Source: Paragyromitra xinjiangensis (taxonomy: Eukaryota > Ascomycota > Pezizomycetes > Pezizales > Discinaceae). From it: a DNA stretch of 64,000 bases. A program made the position numbers and the translations under genes. The stretch's first letter is position 1. The number at the start of each line of letters is the position of its first letter. The notes beneath the pieces were generated by a model. The model did no database searches, had not been told where the DNA came from, and saw nothing but the letters and a program-made list of their open reading frames with translations. Positions 24,063 through 36,115 of the stretch are shown one piece after another. The stretch is from the NCBI GenBank assembly GCA_038503065.1, contig JBCAMK010000007.1, forward strand, positions 496,001 to 560,000, in the 5' to 3' direction.

Positions 24063-25334
24063 TGTTCATTGAAGAGAGGTCCGCTGAGGTGTTGAATGGA
24101 CGAGGCTGAGCTGGAGCGGGATTGGCGCTTGGGTAAACGCCAAAAGCGACTAAACGATCTGGTGGGTAAACACGTATCCCAGGTACGCAACTGGCTCGCT
24201 TATGCTGGAGCATTTCCAATCCCCGGTTAACGTCCGCAGGTCGGATCTCGCCGATAAATCCAGAAAGATAATGACACTGCTTTCTGCTGGGGATGAGATA
24301 TTCCCGGCGATCGTTGGGATCGGTGGGGTGGTTGGTGGGTTGGTGGGGTTGATCCCGGAGTTACCTAATGAGTTGGTGATACTGTAACTACCAATATTCA
24401 CGTCAGACATGGAGATGAACCACAGTCTGACACGAAATGCTTATTTCCATTGTACTCACCAGAGTCATTAACAGCTGTAGTTTAGTAACCCATGAGCGGA
24501 CCTCAAGAGAACCCACAAAGAGAACCAGAAGCCAAAACACAATACCAAACCCCTAGATTACAGAACTAGCAAGCAAAAAGAATATAGAACAGCTATAGCA
24601 TAGAGCGACAAATGGGATAAAGGGGATCAGGTACAAGAAGCAAGTCACAAAGGAACCAGCTCGCAGAGAAACTAGTCGTCCAATATCACAGAAATATGAA
24701 GCAAACCCACCTAATAAGTGGTAGATTAGAAAAAGTCTACAGATCCACTTCTTCGTGTCCCCTACGAATATACCCGTGCCTTGCACTAAGCATGACACCC
24801 AGTTTTTTTTGACGCGCCTAACGAATTATCCACCCACCATAATTATCTAACTGAAAAAACCAAAAGACATTCAGTCGAGTGACGTCCTATGAATCTACAT
24901 CCAACCCCAACTCCAATCTCTGCCTAAATTCCCAACCAACTCAGCCCAACCAACTCGAAGCACTGCAAAATCACCTCTACCAGGCAAAGGTACCACTAAT
25001 CCAACTACCTCACTATCAAGTCTAGATTCAGAGGAAAGGTCCAATAATATATAAACTCAGTTTTCATATCCCTCTTTTCTTACAAGACAGCCATAGCATT
25101 AGGGACGACCAGAACGACGATTTGAAAAAACGATGGGAGCGAATGATAGCTACGTAAGTACTTCTATAATTTCCACCCAAGAGCCTCTATCAGGGGATAC
25201 TAACCAGCCTAACCGGGCAGCAAAATCACCCCCAATAACCACTCCCACCCATGCCCGCAAATCCACAAAAATCCCATTAAACTCCAACCACCCGACTCAC
25301 CTACCCAACTCTTAAAAACCAACCCCAGACCACA
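24063..25334. other. Intergenic, nothing firm
   Basis: Upstream region of the LCCL gene and 3' region of the monooxygenase. Short frames at 24150-24410 and 24202-24387 overlap on opposite strands without domains and are probably leader sequence. Confidence 0.4.
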
Positions 25335-27152
25335 TTAATCCTTATCACCCCCATAATGCCTCGCCACAACCTCCTGCAAAACCCCCTCATAATCACTCGG
25401 CGTATACGTCTCCAACCACTCCGCTATCCACCCCTTCTTCCTCCTAGTCTCAACCCCCAAATCCCTCAACAACGTATCAAAATACTACCCTCCTGTCAGC
25501 ACCACCCACTCACCCCCACAACCAGAAAACTCACCGGCATAAACTCAAACGTTACATTCGCCGTCTTCTCCCCTAAATTCAAATACCTCCTCCTCCCCCA
25601 AACCCCGCACTCCGCAACCTCCCTTTCCAACCCTTCCCTCGTCTCCCTCCCATTCCGTCCCCTCTCCCTCAAATCAATCTTCCCATCTAAATACGCTACC
25701 GCCCACAACGCCTGTAGCTCCGCCATCATCCCCGTCGCACTCGTATGCACCATTCCCACAAACACCAAACTACTATCCCCGCGCGCAGCCATCGTAGGTG
25801 GCGCAATAAGACGGTATAGACGGTATGGTGTGTGGGTACGTGGGATTACACGATACTCTGGTGGCGAAGCCAGCAGAGGAAAAGATGAGAGTACGAGGTT
25901 GTCGGCGGTTTCTTCGAGGGTAGCCCAGTATTGTTTGAGTAGTTCAGGAACGAGATAGAGTGGGGTTGGGACGCCGCAGTCTAGTGCCGTTGCTACATCA
26001 GCGGATAGAGGCGATGCGTTACGGATCCACCCGGTTCCCCAGATGTGGGCGTCTGGCGTGAGGGTAGTCCCGTTAGATAGGGTGACTGTTGAGCCTTCTA
26101 TAGAGGTGATTTCAGCTCTGTGGACTGTGATAGGTGCGTTTGTGGGGTGGATGTAGGACCAAAAGTCCGGCTGGGAAATAACGCCAGCCGGGGTAGATCC
26201 CGACCAGAATATTCCGAGTTCGCCAAGGTCGGGGGTTAGCTTTTTGCCATTGGGTGAGGTGTTGAGACCGTGTTTCTTCCATAGGATGGTGGTTAGGGTT
26301 CGCCAGTAGAATTTAACGATAGATCGACCGATACGGGTTCCATGGAGGAGTTTAGAGGCTATGGTGTGACGGTTGTAGATGCATGGGCTGAGGGCGTTAA
26401 ATAAGCGTTTTGGTGCGAGGAGGGCGGATGTTGTCCCTAGTGATCTAGCGGTGAACATGGCCGCTACGCCTTGGCCTGTTGTCCTTGCTATCCAGTCTAC
26501 CTTTTTCCCTGCTGCCGCACACATGTAGGCTGCGTCGAATGCGCTTTTAGAGCCGCCGTAGATTGTCACGTGGTTGACGGTGGGGCCTTCGAGGTAGTCT
26601 TGACGGGCTGCGAGGTCGGTGCAGTGGATTAGTTCTATTTTAGGGTCGGTGGTGGGTATGTCTGGGGTGAAAGGCGTAGAGGTTAATCCTGTCGCCATAA
26701 TGAGTTTCTCGCATCGCTCCTCGGTGGTTTTGTCTGGTTGGGATATTTTTAATATCCATTCCCGGGTGTGTGGGTCTCGTGTGATTGAGGTGACGGGAGA
26801 GTTGTATTGAATCCGTTTGTAGAGGTCGTATTTTTCTGCTAGTGAATGGAGGTATTCAGCGACGTCTTCGCCGCGGATGTATTTTTCAGCGGTTGGTGTG
26901 CCGTTGAGGGGATGTGAGGAGATTTCGAGGCCACCGATAGCGTTGTGGGTTATCATCCCGCGGTAGACTCGCGTGCGTGACCATGTCCCGCCGAGGGTGG
27001 AGGTGGATTCGAGGATTAGGAGGGTGTGGGTGGGGTGGATGGTGAGGTAGGTTTGTGCTGCGATGAGGCCGAACCAACCTGTAGGTGTTAGAACTAGTAG
27101 CAACGATGGAGGAGAGGAGCTTACCTGCGCCAACAATAATTACTTCTGGCAT
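25335..27152 (-). CDS. Flavin-dependent monooxygenase-like protein
   Basis: FAD- and NADPH-dependent oxygenase of the FMO / Baeyer-Villiger type; the substrate cannot be told. Exons 27152-27125 (28 nt), 27078-25535 and 25484-25335; phases agree and give 573 residues. The tiny first exon is needed: splicing rebuilds the FAD-binding start MPEVIIVGAGWFGLIAA (GxGxxG). Other motifs are LGGTW, the IMATG segment, and a second dinucleotide site VTIYGGSKSAFDAAY. The C-terminal exon supplies a normal ending (GWIAEWLETY...). The introns are 46 and 50 nt with GTAAGC/GTGAGT donors. The protein could act in detoxification or secondary metabolism, but no biosynthetic core gene lies nearby. Confidence 0.88.
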
Positions 27153-28750
27153 CGTGGGAAGTAGTCGAGGATAGAGGATAGGAAAAGAGGAGCTGCTCAG
27201 GAATGAACTCTAGATAGGAGAAAAGGACGAGGTGGAGGGCAGATGACGGGAAGTTATCATCTGCCTTGTGTCTCGTCTCGGCGCTCTCATCAGCATCGAT
27301 AGCTGACCGACATATTGCATCTCACCAAAGTATCCCTTGGCCATAGTTGATTTTCCACGATGCTTGATACGGCCAGCATGCAGATTCATGGTGTAGCTGT
27401 CCGTAGAGATCCCAGAACGGAAAGGTGTGCCGTGTTGACTACATGAACGACGTTTACTGGTGAATGGAGAGTTGCTAGTTGCAACTCTTGATCAGTAATC
27501 AGATCTTCCCTACTGGGAATCCTAATCTCATCAATCTGACAACAAACTTCTCCTGCCGAGTAAGCACTACAACCTCTCCCTCTTCCCCGAGGTCCTAAAA
27601 CAGATATACAGCGGTCAATTCCTCAATCCCTAAGATATCCGGGAAAAAAACACCCAGATCACTTCATCAAGTCTGCTCACACTACATGCAGGTACCCCAT
27701 CCTCCTACCGTTCCACGAGACGTCTATCAGTACCAGGATTTAGGCCAAACCCCCACCAGTCCTGAAACGGGAGCAATAACCTTCCGACTAAGCGATTACC
27801 TCATATTGGGGGCTATCAAGCACTGCATCAAAAGTCGAACCATCTTGGCATTCTTTCCGCCGAATAGTCTGTTATTTCTACATATGCAATTAGGTGTCCC
27901 TAGTGGGGACAAAATATCCGCTGGAGCGCCAAGTCTCTAGTTTCGCTCTGATCAACAGCTGACCGTCTACCACTTGATGCCGTACATCTCTATCATAAAC
28001 ACATCCCTTAAACAGGATACCGTTCCTACGGTTACACAGTCCATCAACTCCATTTTGCTACTCTGCTACTCTATACTCTGCTACTTCTTTCCGCTGGCGT
28101 GGCACCTCCACACCACAGATCATGGAGCGAGAATAGAGAGAAGTCTAGACGAGTTCTTTAGTGGCATGTTTAATCGTTGAAAGCCTTCTCGTGTCATTGT
28201 GACGTCTTTGGTCGTCTATTCGATTCCTCAGCTTGACTCTATCATGCAGTGCAATCAGGGGCGACCGAATGCACGAGCAACGTCGATAGCCACAGAGCTT
28301 CCACAGGAAATAGCAAAGTATCTGGGCTAGATAGGAGGTTCTTTGAGCGAGTCTTACACTGGGATGTTGGAGATAATCCGCAAAGCAGACGAGGGAATCT
28401 TCGGTTGCAGCCTAGGACGGTAGAAATACTCTGTGGAACACTACTTCCGCTAAACAATGGAGGAGAAAAAGTGGAGGCTATAGGTGTGGTGTTGGTCAGT
28501 TCCTAGAGGATAACGACATGATGGTGGATACAAGACGGTTATTGTGGCTTCATGGTATTGGGGGATTACTTGGGTCACATAAATCCAGATATAATGAATG
28601 CTGGTCTTTTTTGTGATTTGACTTTTTCTTCAATTCATTAACCATTGTAATACAGAAAGGTAATGAAAGTAGTGATAGAGACCTGCTCTAGCTACAGTAC
28701 AACAAACGAAAATAAGAAACGATCCCAACTCCAAATCCCAAACCCAAATA
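27153..28750. other. Intergenic, nothing firm
   Basis: About 1.6 kb. Open frames at 27686-27940 and 28249-28506 (+) have no domain or splicing support. A short imperfect tandem of TGCTACTC units lies near 28058-28090. Confidence 0.35.
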
Positions 28751-30031
28751 TTAATACGTTGCTGCCTTCTTTCCGAATTTCCTTATCCCACCTTCCAAAG
28801 GCTGCTCACTTTCCTGACCACCCTCGCTCATATGCACCGTTACTCTCCCCTCCTCCTGCGCCCTCTCCATCCCAACCATCTCCACCTCCTGAGCCCAAAT
28901 CCCCCCAACCTCCTCATCCCTAAAACCCGTTGCACTCGCATCAACCCCACTATCACCCTTCCTCTCCGCCGCCTTCCTCCTCCGCTTCTCCATATAATTC
29001 TGCACCGTACTACCCGCCCAATGCCGACTCTTCTTCTTGAACCATTTCTTCCTAACCAAACTCCGAAGCACCGGCAAGCAAAACGCAATACTAGCAGTAG
29101 AAACCTCAGCCGTTGTCCACACTTTTATAATCTCAATCTTATAAACCGCACCAGCATCATCCTGAACCAGCCGGTAGGCACGGAAAATAAACACCCATCT
29201 AAGAACCGACGCGACAGTGGATGCGAAGCCCACGAGGAAGACAAACACGAGGGCGAACCCTTCGCGTCGTTTCAGCTTCATTGAGTTTATTATAAACAGC
29301 GGGAGAGCCATGACTCGGCGGAGTTAGTAATGATAGTAATGTATTGTGGGTCAGCTTACTGAGTAGATCTGTTGCAACGTTGGTGTAAGTGTTAGCTGTT
29401 AAACTAGGTACAGATCGGAATGTAGTGCAATTATGAGGTCCTGCTGTCCCTATATAACATCAGCCACCGTGTTTGGTCCTTATCTGGATTATGGGTATTA
29501 CAGTTGGTTTGTATAGGTAAACAATATAACCCATGAAGCAGGATATTAGAGACGAATGTCAAGGCAGTAAAAACACTGGTGAAATATAGCGCGACTCGGG
29601 CTTTAGTATGCAACGACGGAATCAGCCTATAATATGTTGCCAGAAACGCCGATTTTATAAGCCATAACGCAGTAACATAAGCAAAACCACCAACAAAATG
29701 AAGCTACGAGTACCCCCCACGAATATCAGCCACTATACATAATTTAGAGTATCTTTCAGCTTACCTGGTGTCCATTAGACCTTATTGGCGGCGGTAACCC
29801 AACCGGGTTCTTCTCCCAAGCCAAAAGTTCTGTCCTCGTCTTCGTCGAGAACGCAATCCAAGTTACAAAGATGATCGTACTCAAGGTAATTGAAGTGTTA
29901 GCCCACGCGTCAGACTTCTCAAGCGCTCTCCTCAAATTCCATTGATGGTACAGTCGTAGTCCTAAAAACACCACCACCGCAGAACTAGAGATGATATCAA
30001 AAATAATCCGAGATATCAGTACGTTTAGCAT
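28751..30031 (-). CDS. Pth11/rhodopsin-domain-like membrane protein
   Basis: Fungal integral membrane protein of the rhodopsin-domain (Pth11-like, SAT4) group, often regarded as putative receptors. Four exons: 30031-29765, 29703-29502, 29443-29360 and 29313-28751; phases agree and give 371 residues. The third join rebuilds the family-typical TDLLIMALPLF. Other features are the N-terminal TM (SSSAVVVFLGLRLYH), ALWLIKSAFLATYYRLIP, a Cys-bearing loop, FALVFVFLVGFASTVAS, and a long charged cytoplasmic tail. Intron 2 (29444-29501) is the least certain; its acceptor was chosen to keep the frame. The N-terminus looks shorter than in many relatives, so one TM may be missing or lie in an unseen exon. 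Ligand and signalling role are unknown. Confidence 0.7.
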
Positions 30032-30378
30032 CTTGGCTAAGCAGCGCTGAGCCAGCTAGGTCCGACGCCGACGCACTCCTATATAGCGAACCCGCTACCC
30101 TTTCAGCCTAGGGCGAAGCCATCGGGGCGACGTAAAAAAATATGGTGTATAGCGGGATGCCGTATCTCCTTGTGAAACGGATACACCGTCCGCAGCTGCT
30201 GGGCCTACCTACTTATACGTAGACTAACTTATTAAATAAAAAACCTGCTGGATGGGGTTTTTGTTATAGCGCTGCCTCAAATCTTGGCTAACCAGGTTTA
30301 TGGGTGGAGCGCCTCTGTCGTACCATGTGCCTCGCGAGAATGCAGCCTTTCCCCCACCCCGCTTTGATATCTCTGCCT

Positions 30379-30402
30379 GCAAATGCTTCTAGAAGCATTT
30401 GC
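30379..30402. repeat. Perfect 24-bp palindrome
   Basis: Two 12-base half sites, GCAAATGCTTCT and AGAAGCATTTGC, meet with no spacer and are exact reverse complements. It could be a binding site for a dimeric regulator, a small cruciform, or a scar of an insertion. No gene starts within 300 bp. Confidence 0.85.
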
Positions 30403-31429
30403 CCGTTAGTATACATCAACTTGATATAAACATAGTGTAGGTTCTCCCTATGCACATCTAGTCGCGTGCGGGGTATCTTTTAGAACGTTATACTTTACAC
30501 TTCTCATAGGTTTTATTCCACCGCAACCACTCTACCGAGGTTTTTCAAAAGCTACAGAGATTTATCACCATGCTTCTCGGTTTCCTAGCATTCCCCAGGT
30601 AATTCAGGTTCCAGGCACCAGAACAAAGGCCTAAAAAAAACGTGATCGAGGTTAACATCTGAGATCACACACGCCATACTCTTCCCTATGTCGAGTAGCC
30701 GTATTCATGCTTTCCTAGTCATGGCATGATATGCAGCATGTACCCTAGCACTATCCATCCAATCGTAAATTAATCCAAGCCAGAGAAACCCCAGAATAGT
30801 TCCCTCCCCGCCCCCCACACAAAATCTTCCGAAGCTGTAGCCTTGCACCCTGAAGGTGTACTCCAGTGATAAAAGCTAGAGCCAAAATGGACGATATGAC
30901 GTTCTTGGACGCTTTTTTTCGTTGTTGTTAGGAGCTAAAATAGAGTTTACCCAGGCTAAAAATTGCCAAGAATCTTTGAATCATCAAATATTCCCTAGGT
31001 CTCTTCACCAACAAGTATTCTCCTTCATCAACCAATGCTTCCCCTTAACTGACCTCTATTAAATCCTTCTATTCCATTCCATCCTCTTGGGAAAGTCACC
31101 CAAACAAAGTATCACGATTAAACCCAAATTTAGCTCTATATTGTGGTTGTACAAGCTGTAACTACTCTTCAGTACGTATACGATAGATAAAAGGTAGCTC
31201 TACCACACTAGAAGAACATCAAAGTACTGATTAAAACACAACCCAGCCCTAGATCGATATCCTCGATATCCTTAAAGACACGGCTAGAAGGTAAGAAAAG
31301 CAGAAAATGAGTTAATCTTAACCAAAAAGCGATCTCGCTCTACTGAATTTGCACTTGTTTACTGATGAAAAAAATTATGGTACCAGTTGTTAAATGATTA
31401 GCTCCCACGTTCCCTCCTGGGGATACTAA

Positions 31430-31675
31430 TTTAGCCCATTTATTTTCCAACCTAATGAGCTTAAAGATGATCCTGATACAACCCGAGGCCTGGAGACGAA
31501 TTCGTATAAGGATGTCGCTATTTTGAGAGCAATAGCCGAACGAGACGGAGCTATTCTCTGTGAACAACCCGCGGAGAGTTGCGCCAATGATCGTTGTCTG
31601 GATCCGAGTTTCGTTGCTAATAAGGTACTAATTTTAGGCTCCTCGATCTCTCGGACTGTTCTCTACTTATTTTAG
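31430..31675 (+). pseudogene. Possible exon or gene relic
   Basis: An 81-codon open stretch without an ATG. Its middle part has protein-like composition (LETNSYKDVAILRAIAERDG, then three Cys within LCEQPAESCANDRC), unlike the surrounding AT-rich noise. It is followed by AAG-GTACTA, a possible donor site near 31624, and preceded by CTAATTTAG, a possible branch/acceptor. No partner exons were found. It may be an isolated remnant or part of a gene I could not assemble. Family not recognised. Confidence 0.25.
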
Positions 31676-32703
31676 ACCACCAACAAACCCCACCCACGCC
31701 TAAATACACTCCCCCTTGCCCATCTGGGGCTGTTCCAACAACCAGCCCCATGTGAAGGGTCGCTCGTTCCAAGTAATCTATTTTTGCCAACCGTAAAGTC
31801 AAGGAAAATATGGCATTCTTCCATGCAGAGGCCCAGTCGGTATAAGGGTATACGCAATATCAAGCATGGAGCTCTATTCGAAAAGTGTAAATAAAAATTA
31901 AGTTCGTCATTCAAGCTTGAACTTCAGTAAACGAATGTGTATACGAAGTATCAACTCCTGGCATGTAGCACCAAATCGCCTGATCTAAGCAAATATAACT
32001 TCGATGGTCCCGTATCCTCAAGGCGTAAAGGCAATCCAGTGATTCCCAATTCTTTAAACGTTCATATGAAACTTGAGTCATGCTATCGGTTTCAACCAAT
32101 CCATTGCGTGGTGTTTGTTGGCCCAAACTGATCATATCGCATAGCGGGTTGGTCCGCCAAATTCAGGAAAAATGCCTTAGGCAACTGATAGAGCTTAGCG
32201 CTTGCAGGGGCGTGGACGTTGAGAACTATTAAATGCCCTACAGATTAACCTTGTGTGTCATACGCTTCTTCCAAAATATATCGCACCATAACTTTAGCGT
32301 CTCGTCCTAGTAGTCATATAAAATTGCTTGGATATTCTTGCAATTCTCCTTGTTGGTCTGATTGCGTCTTAATCATATTTAATGTTTTGTAGCGCTTGTA
32401 ATGTAGTTCAAGATCATCTACACAGCTGGCATCGAGTTAGTTGTAGTAAGAGCCAAAAATTTCCAGGGGGATTCTTTACCAATAGTCTGCATGCTTCGAA
32501 GTAGTGAGACCGAAGAATGCTAAATACAACATAGATTAACTCCAGAAATAAGCCGAAGCAGCAGAAAACCGTAGAGCATTAAGGCATGCAGTCCTCGATT
32601 GTTCGCAGCAGTCTTGAGAGGGATGATGTCTAGATTTGACGATGGTCTTGAGAGTGATGGTTTTAATCACCAGCGAGGATGACGTCATGTTTAATTTTGG
32701 CGA

Positions 32704-32752
32704 GCAGAGCCGCCGGAAACCCTCGTGCGGCTCTGCGGGAGTTCCCGCAGAG
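32704..32752. repeat. Interlocking alternative hairpins
   Basis: Arm A GCAGAGCCGC (32704-32713) pairs perfectly with GCGGCTCTGC (32727-32736). The overlapping arm CTCTGCGGGA (32731-32740) pairs perfectly with TCCCGCAGAG (32743-32752) across a 2-base loop. The two stems share bases and so exclude each other. A perfect TGACGTCA lies just upstream (32680-32687) and TGACATCA just downstream (32753-32760). Confidence 0.8.
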
Positions 32753-32866
32753 TGACATCACGACTTAGGGTTTTGGGACAACGCCAGTGACCCCCACGCA
32801 CAACAGTGATCTTCTTCTACACAGCACCAAAAAACGGGGTGGATCTACTACCGTATTTTTAGAAGA

Positions 32867-32936
32867 TGCTGTATTAATTCTGGAGTGCTGCTGCATTTGC
32901 TGATAAATCCCGTAGCACTGCGGAATTAATCCAGCA
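32867..32936. mobile_element. MITE-like foldback element
   Basis: The 23-base ends TGCTGTATTAATTCTGGAGT.. and its near-complement (ending AATTAATCCAGCA) match at 20 of 23 positions around a 24-base centre. The outer sequence TTTTTAGAAGATGCTGTA is echoed at 32938 as TTTTTTAGAATGCTGTA, suggesting nested or repeated units of AATGCTGT. There is no coding capacity. Size and structure suit a short non-autonomous DNA element or its relic, but family and target-site duplication are not clear. Confidence 0.45.
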
Positions 32937-34864
32937 TTTTTTAGAATGCTGTAAAAATGCTGTACCAATCGCATCCCCCTTTTTGGCACTGTATGTTTTC
33001 CTCATCGCCCGGAACCACGGTGGTTACAATTAGGCTATCCGCCGAGAAAAACGATACCAATAGCACGAACTGATCCTTACCCCCAGGATAGTTCGAGCAC
33101 GAGAGCAAGGATGCCCCAATGATGGCGAAGTGGCCTAGGCCTGGGGCGCATCTAGAGCGCGCCAAATAGATATTCGGCCCTGCGAGCTCCAGCAGCACGC
33201 CAAGGTGAGATCCACCTAACCTTTAAAACGGTGACAAGTGTCAACACAACCAATTCCACAAGTAGAGGAGGGCAATGACCCACAGTTAACAGTAACCCTC
33301 GCCGCCTTCTACTAAGGGCACTTAAACCCTAAGCACGTCATTCTCTTACTCGAGCTTTACATCGTTCTATAATGGTTCCATATAAAAGTTTGTTACTTTG
33401 GAGATATCAGTTCTGGATCCACAACCTTTTCTTTTCGCTAAAGAAAGCTCCAGCCCTCCGACGTGTATCTAGATCTCGAAATGATCTAGCCTAGCCAACT
33501 CCTACAGAGTATATACACATGCACAGCAACAAAAAACCTTCAAAGAAAGATGGAAAAGGAAAACCACATAGCCCTTGAAATGAAACGATCATCGATGCAT
33601 CGACGCGTCAACATCATGTATAAGAAAAAGCAAGAGCATAGTACCTTCTCAGGAGCACAATACTAAACACTGCCCCTATACACAAAGCACATAAGAATCG
33701 CACCACAACTCAGACCACCTGTAAATACCAACTACAACCCCAAAAAAAGGAAACAAACCCTAGGAAAGTTCCCCAAGGACATAGCCCTGTACCTCAAAAG
33801 TGTGCACCTAAATATACTATTTGTGCACCAGTCCGGAGCCCATATTCCCCACGATCTACAGCATGCAAGCCCAGCCCGGCACACAAACATCAATCAATTA
33901 CGAGCACAAAATTCGATAAGTGACATCCCACGCACTGCCCATTCTACCACCCATTTCTCATGTAGAATTTTAGAAAAACAAGAAACTAAAATACGGAAAC
34001 TTCCGCACAGCCACACGGCATCCAACTAGAGCCTGGGGAAGAAAGAAAAAAGCAATTTCAGCAATTTATAGGATGGCCCTGCAGCTGCTATGGCAGCCTA
34101 GGTCCGTTTGCAGCCAAAGCGGGGTTTAGAGACAGCTATATCTGTAGGCGGCCAAATCTTGGCTCTGGCCCTGCGGTACGAGAATACTCTAAACGCCCTG
34201 GTGGGGCGGTGGAAGCAAGATCAATCGGCAGGCACGTGTCTTAGAAAGCCTATGATCCAACAACTAAGCATATATCACGAGGTTATATGAGATGGCACAC
34301 AAACATATTAATCGTCATCCAGATGCCCCTCCATGCAATTTTGCTCATTGCATTAGACCCAATAGGCATTTCTATCCAGATACAAGTAACTTTGGTCTAA
34401 TTAGTAGTTTAGTAATTCATGCACGGAAGGACTTGGTGAATTCGGTGCACCTCTAACTACCTCCTAGCTAAATATATATGCTTTTAGCTACTTGTTCAGC
34501 TTTTGGAGATTTGGAAAGATAAAAACAATTAGGACCCTGCAGATTTTCAAGTCGTACATGCAAGATAAAAGCCTTTAGTTGCAGAACCCAACGTGGCACA
34601 GGGCAAGGGTTTCGGCACTTGTAGGCGGGCTATTGACCCAACCTGCCCCGCCTGATGATTCCAACTTTATTTTATACGTCTGATAGAATAGTTAACGTAT
34701 ACACGTACATAAAACACGTAGGTGATTGAATATAAATCCACAGACAAATACCCCAATAGAAGACAAAACAACCCTAGCCCTACGCCATCTCGGCTTGCCA
34801 CCCCTCATATGTACCCATTGCAACGCTTCATCCCACCCGGACCCGCAACGAGAAAGCATAACCA

Positions 34865-35430
34865 ATGTCAACACCCACAGACCAGACATCCGAGGCAGCT
34901 CTCCTCGAGAACGTCCAGCAAGTATGTCTACGCAAACCCAGAGCCTCAATCCCCCATAGCTAACCCTGTCCAGGTGTGGTCGCGAATACGGGAAAATAGC
35001 CCCATCTATAACTTCACTCTCGAAAAGGTTTTTACATCTTGTCTCCGGTCTAGTAAAGCGTAGATCTAACCTCTACTAGATATCCATAGTCTCCGTTAAA
35101 AAGGGCCATGTCCAAGCAAATCTCCGTGTCGAAAAAAATCATCTGAACTCTAAAGGGTTTCTGCATGGCACGGTTAGCACTTGTCTAATTGACTGGATGG
35201 GTTCCATGGTTATCGCATCTCACGGATTGGAGAAAACTGGATTGAGTACGGATATTCATGCTACATATATATCGACAGCGGAAGAAGGGGATGAGCTTAT
35301 TGTTCAGGGACAAAGTTCGAGGGTGGGGAGGAATTTGGCATTTTTAACTGTTAATATTTCGAAGGTTCTCCCAACTGGAGAGACACGGGTGGTGGCTACA
35401 GGGACACATACAAAATATATTAAGAGCTAA
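34865..35430 (+). CDS. Hotdog-fold thioesterase (ACOT13/PaaI type)
   Basis: Probably hydrolyses acyl-CoA thioesters. Three exons, 34865-34921, 34974-35027 and 35080-35430, all in phase 0, give 153 residues, close to the size of single-domain hotdog thioesterases. Donor and acceptor sites are good (GTATGT...CCAG with GCTAAC; GTTTTT...CTAG with TCTAAC). Family features are LRVEKNHLNSKGFLHG with the conserved Asn-x-x-Gly-x-x-His-Gly core, then CLIDWMGSMVIAS with the acidic residue on the central helix, and the strand pair ending in THTKYIKS. There is no targeting signal. The gene lies 0.7 kb upstream of the GNAT-like gene in the same direction; no shared pathway is evident. Easily missed because two exons are under 60 nt. 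Confidence 0.85.
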
Positions 35431-36115
35431 GTGGGAACATTGGTTATAAAAAATAGACGGAAGACATGACTCAGATGGCCATGGTTGATACCTACATGTA
35501 GTATCAAGGTTTGCTCGAACGTGGGTTCGAAGGCCAACCATACCAACATAGTTTAACTAGCCAATGACGTACCAATATTCCACAACCATCAATAATCCCA
35601 CTCAGGAGTACGGCCAACTAATAGAAAAATTAGATACTAACCGTTAACTCGCGAAAGTCGGGAAGGCAACAATCAGGAAACACTAGCAACAAATGCTGAC
35701 AGTCCCCTAACATACTAGCCGTTTTCTGCGCGCGCTAAGACCAACACCTACCCAACCATGGTCCCCTCATCTCGATAAACTCCTGAACGGAAGTAAGATT
35801 ATGCTTTTTCCAGTTGATCAATTAATCAAACAAACCTTAATACCTGCCATTTCAAGCGTTTCACGCAGGGATACGTCTCCCTCAGCCTGGTTTCGTCCAG
35901 CGCCAACGTATCAAACAACAACCTCCTGTTTTAGCGTAACCTGGGCTTTCTTCTAATCGAATACATATACCGCCAAAAAAGTTCAGACTTCAAGATGCAT
36001 TCTCTCTCTCGCATTAAACCCGCATTCAAAATACCCCACAAAACCTCCATCGAACCGATCAGACTAGTCCTTAACCCCACCAACCCACCCCCATAATCAA
36101 AAACCAAACCTCACG
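35431..36115. other. Intergenic, nothing recognised
   Basis: AT-rich spacer turning C-rich just before the GNAT-like start codon. No coding or RNA signal seen. Confidence 0.4.

Larger units (their letters stand above)
30032..34864. other. Gene-poor region with foldback structures
   Basis: About 4.8 kb without a convincing intact gene. It holds a 24-bp perfect palindrome, a possible exon relic, interlocking hairpins and a MITE-like foldback (all listed separately), plus an imperfect direct repeat GTCTTGAGAGxGATG near 32611 and 32645. It may be a repeat-accumulating island. Confidence 0.5.

Noticed and set aside
25356..25958. 200-codon plus-strand frame opposite the monooxygenase
   Set aside because: Antisense shadow; the minus strand carries the conserved FAD enzyme.
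28832..29284. 150-codon plus-strand frame opposite the rhodopsin-domain gene
   Set aside because: Antisense shadow with no independent support.
30032..34864. Search for an intact transposase, reverse transcriptase or CRISPR-like array
   Set aside because: No such coding sequence or regularly spaced repeats were seen; only small foldbacks.
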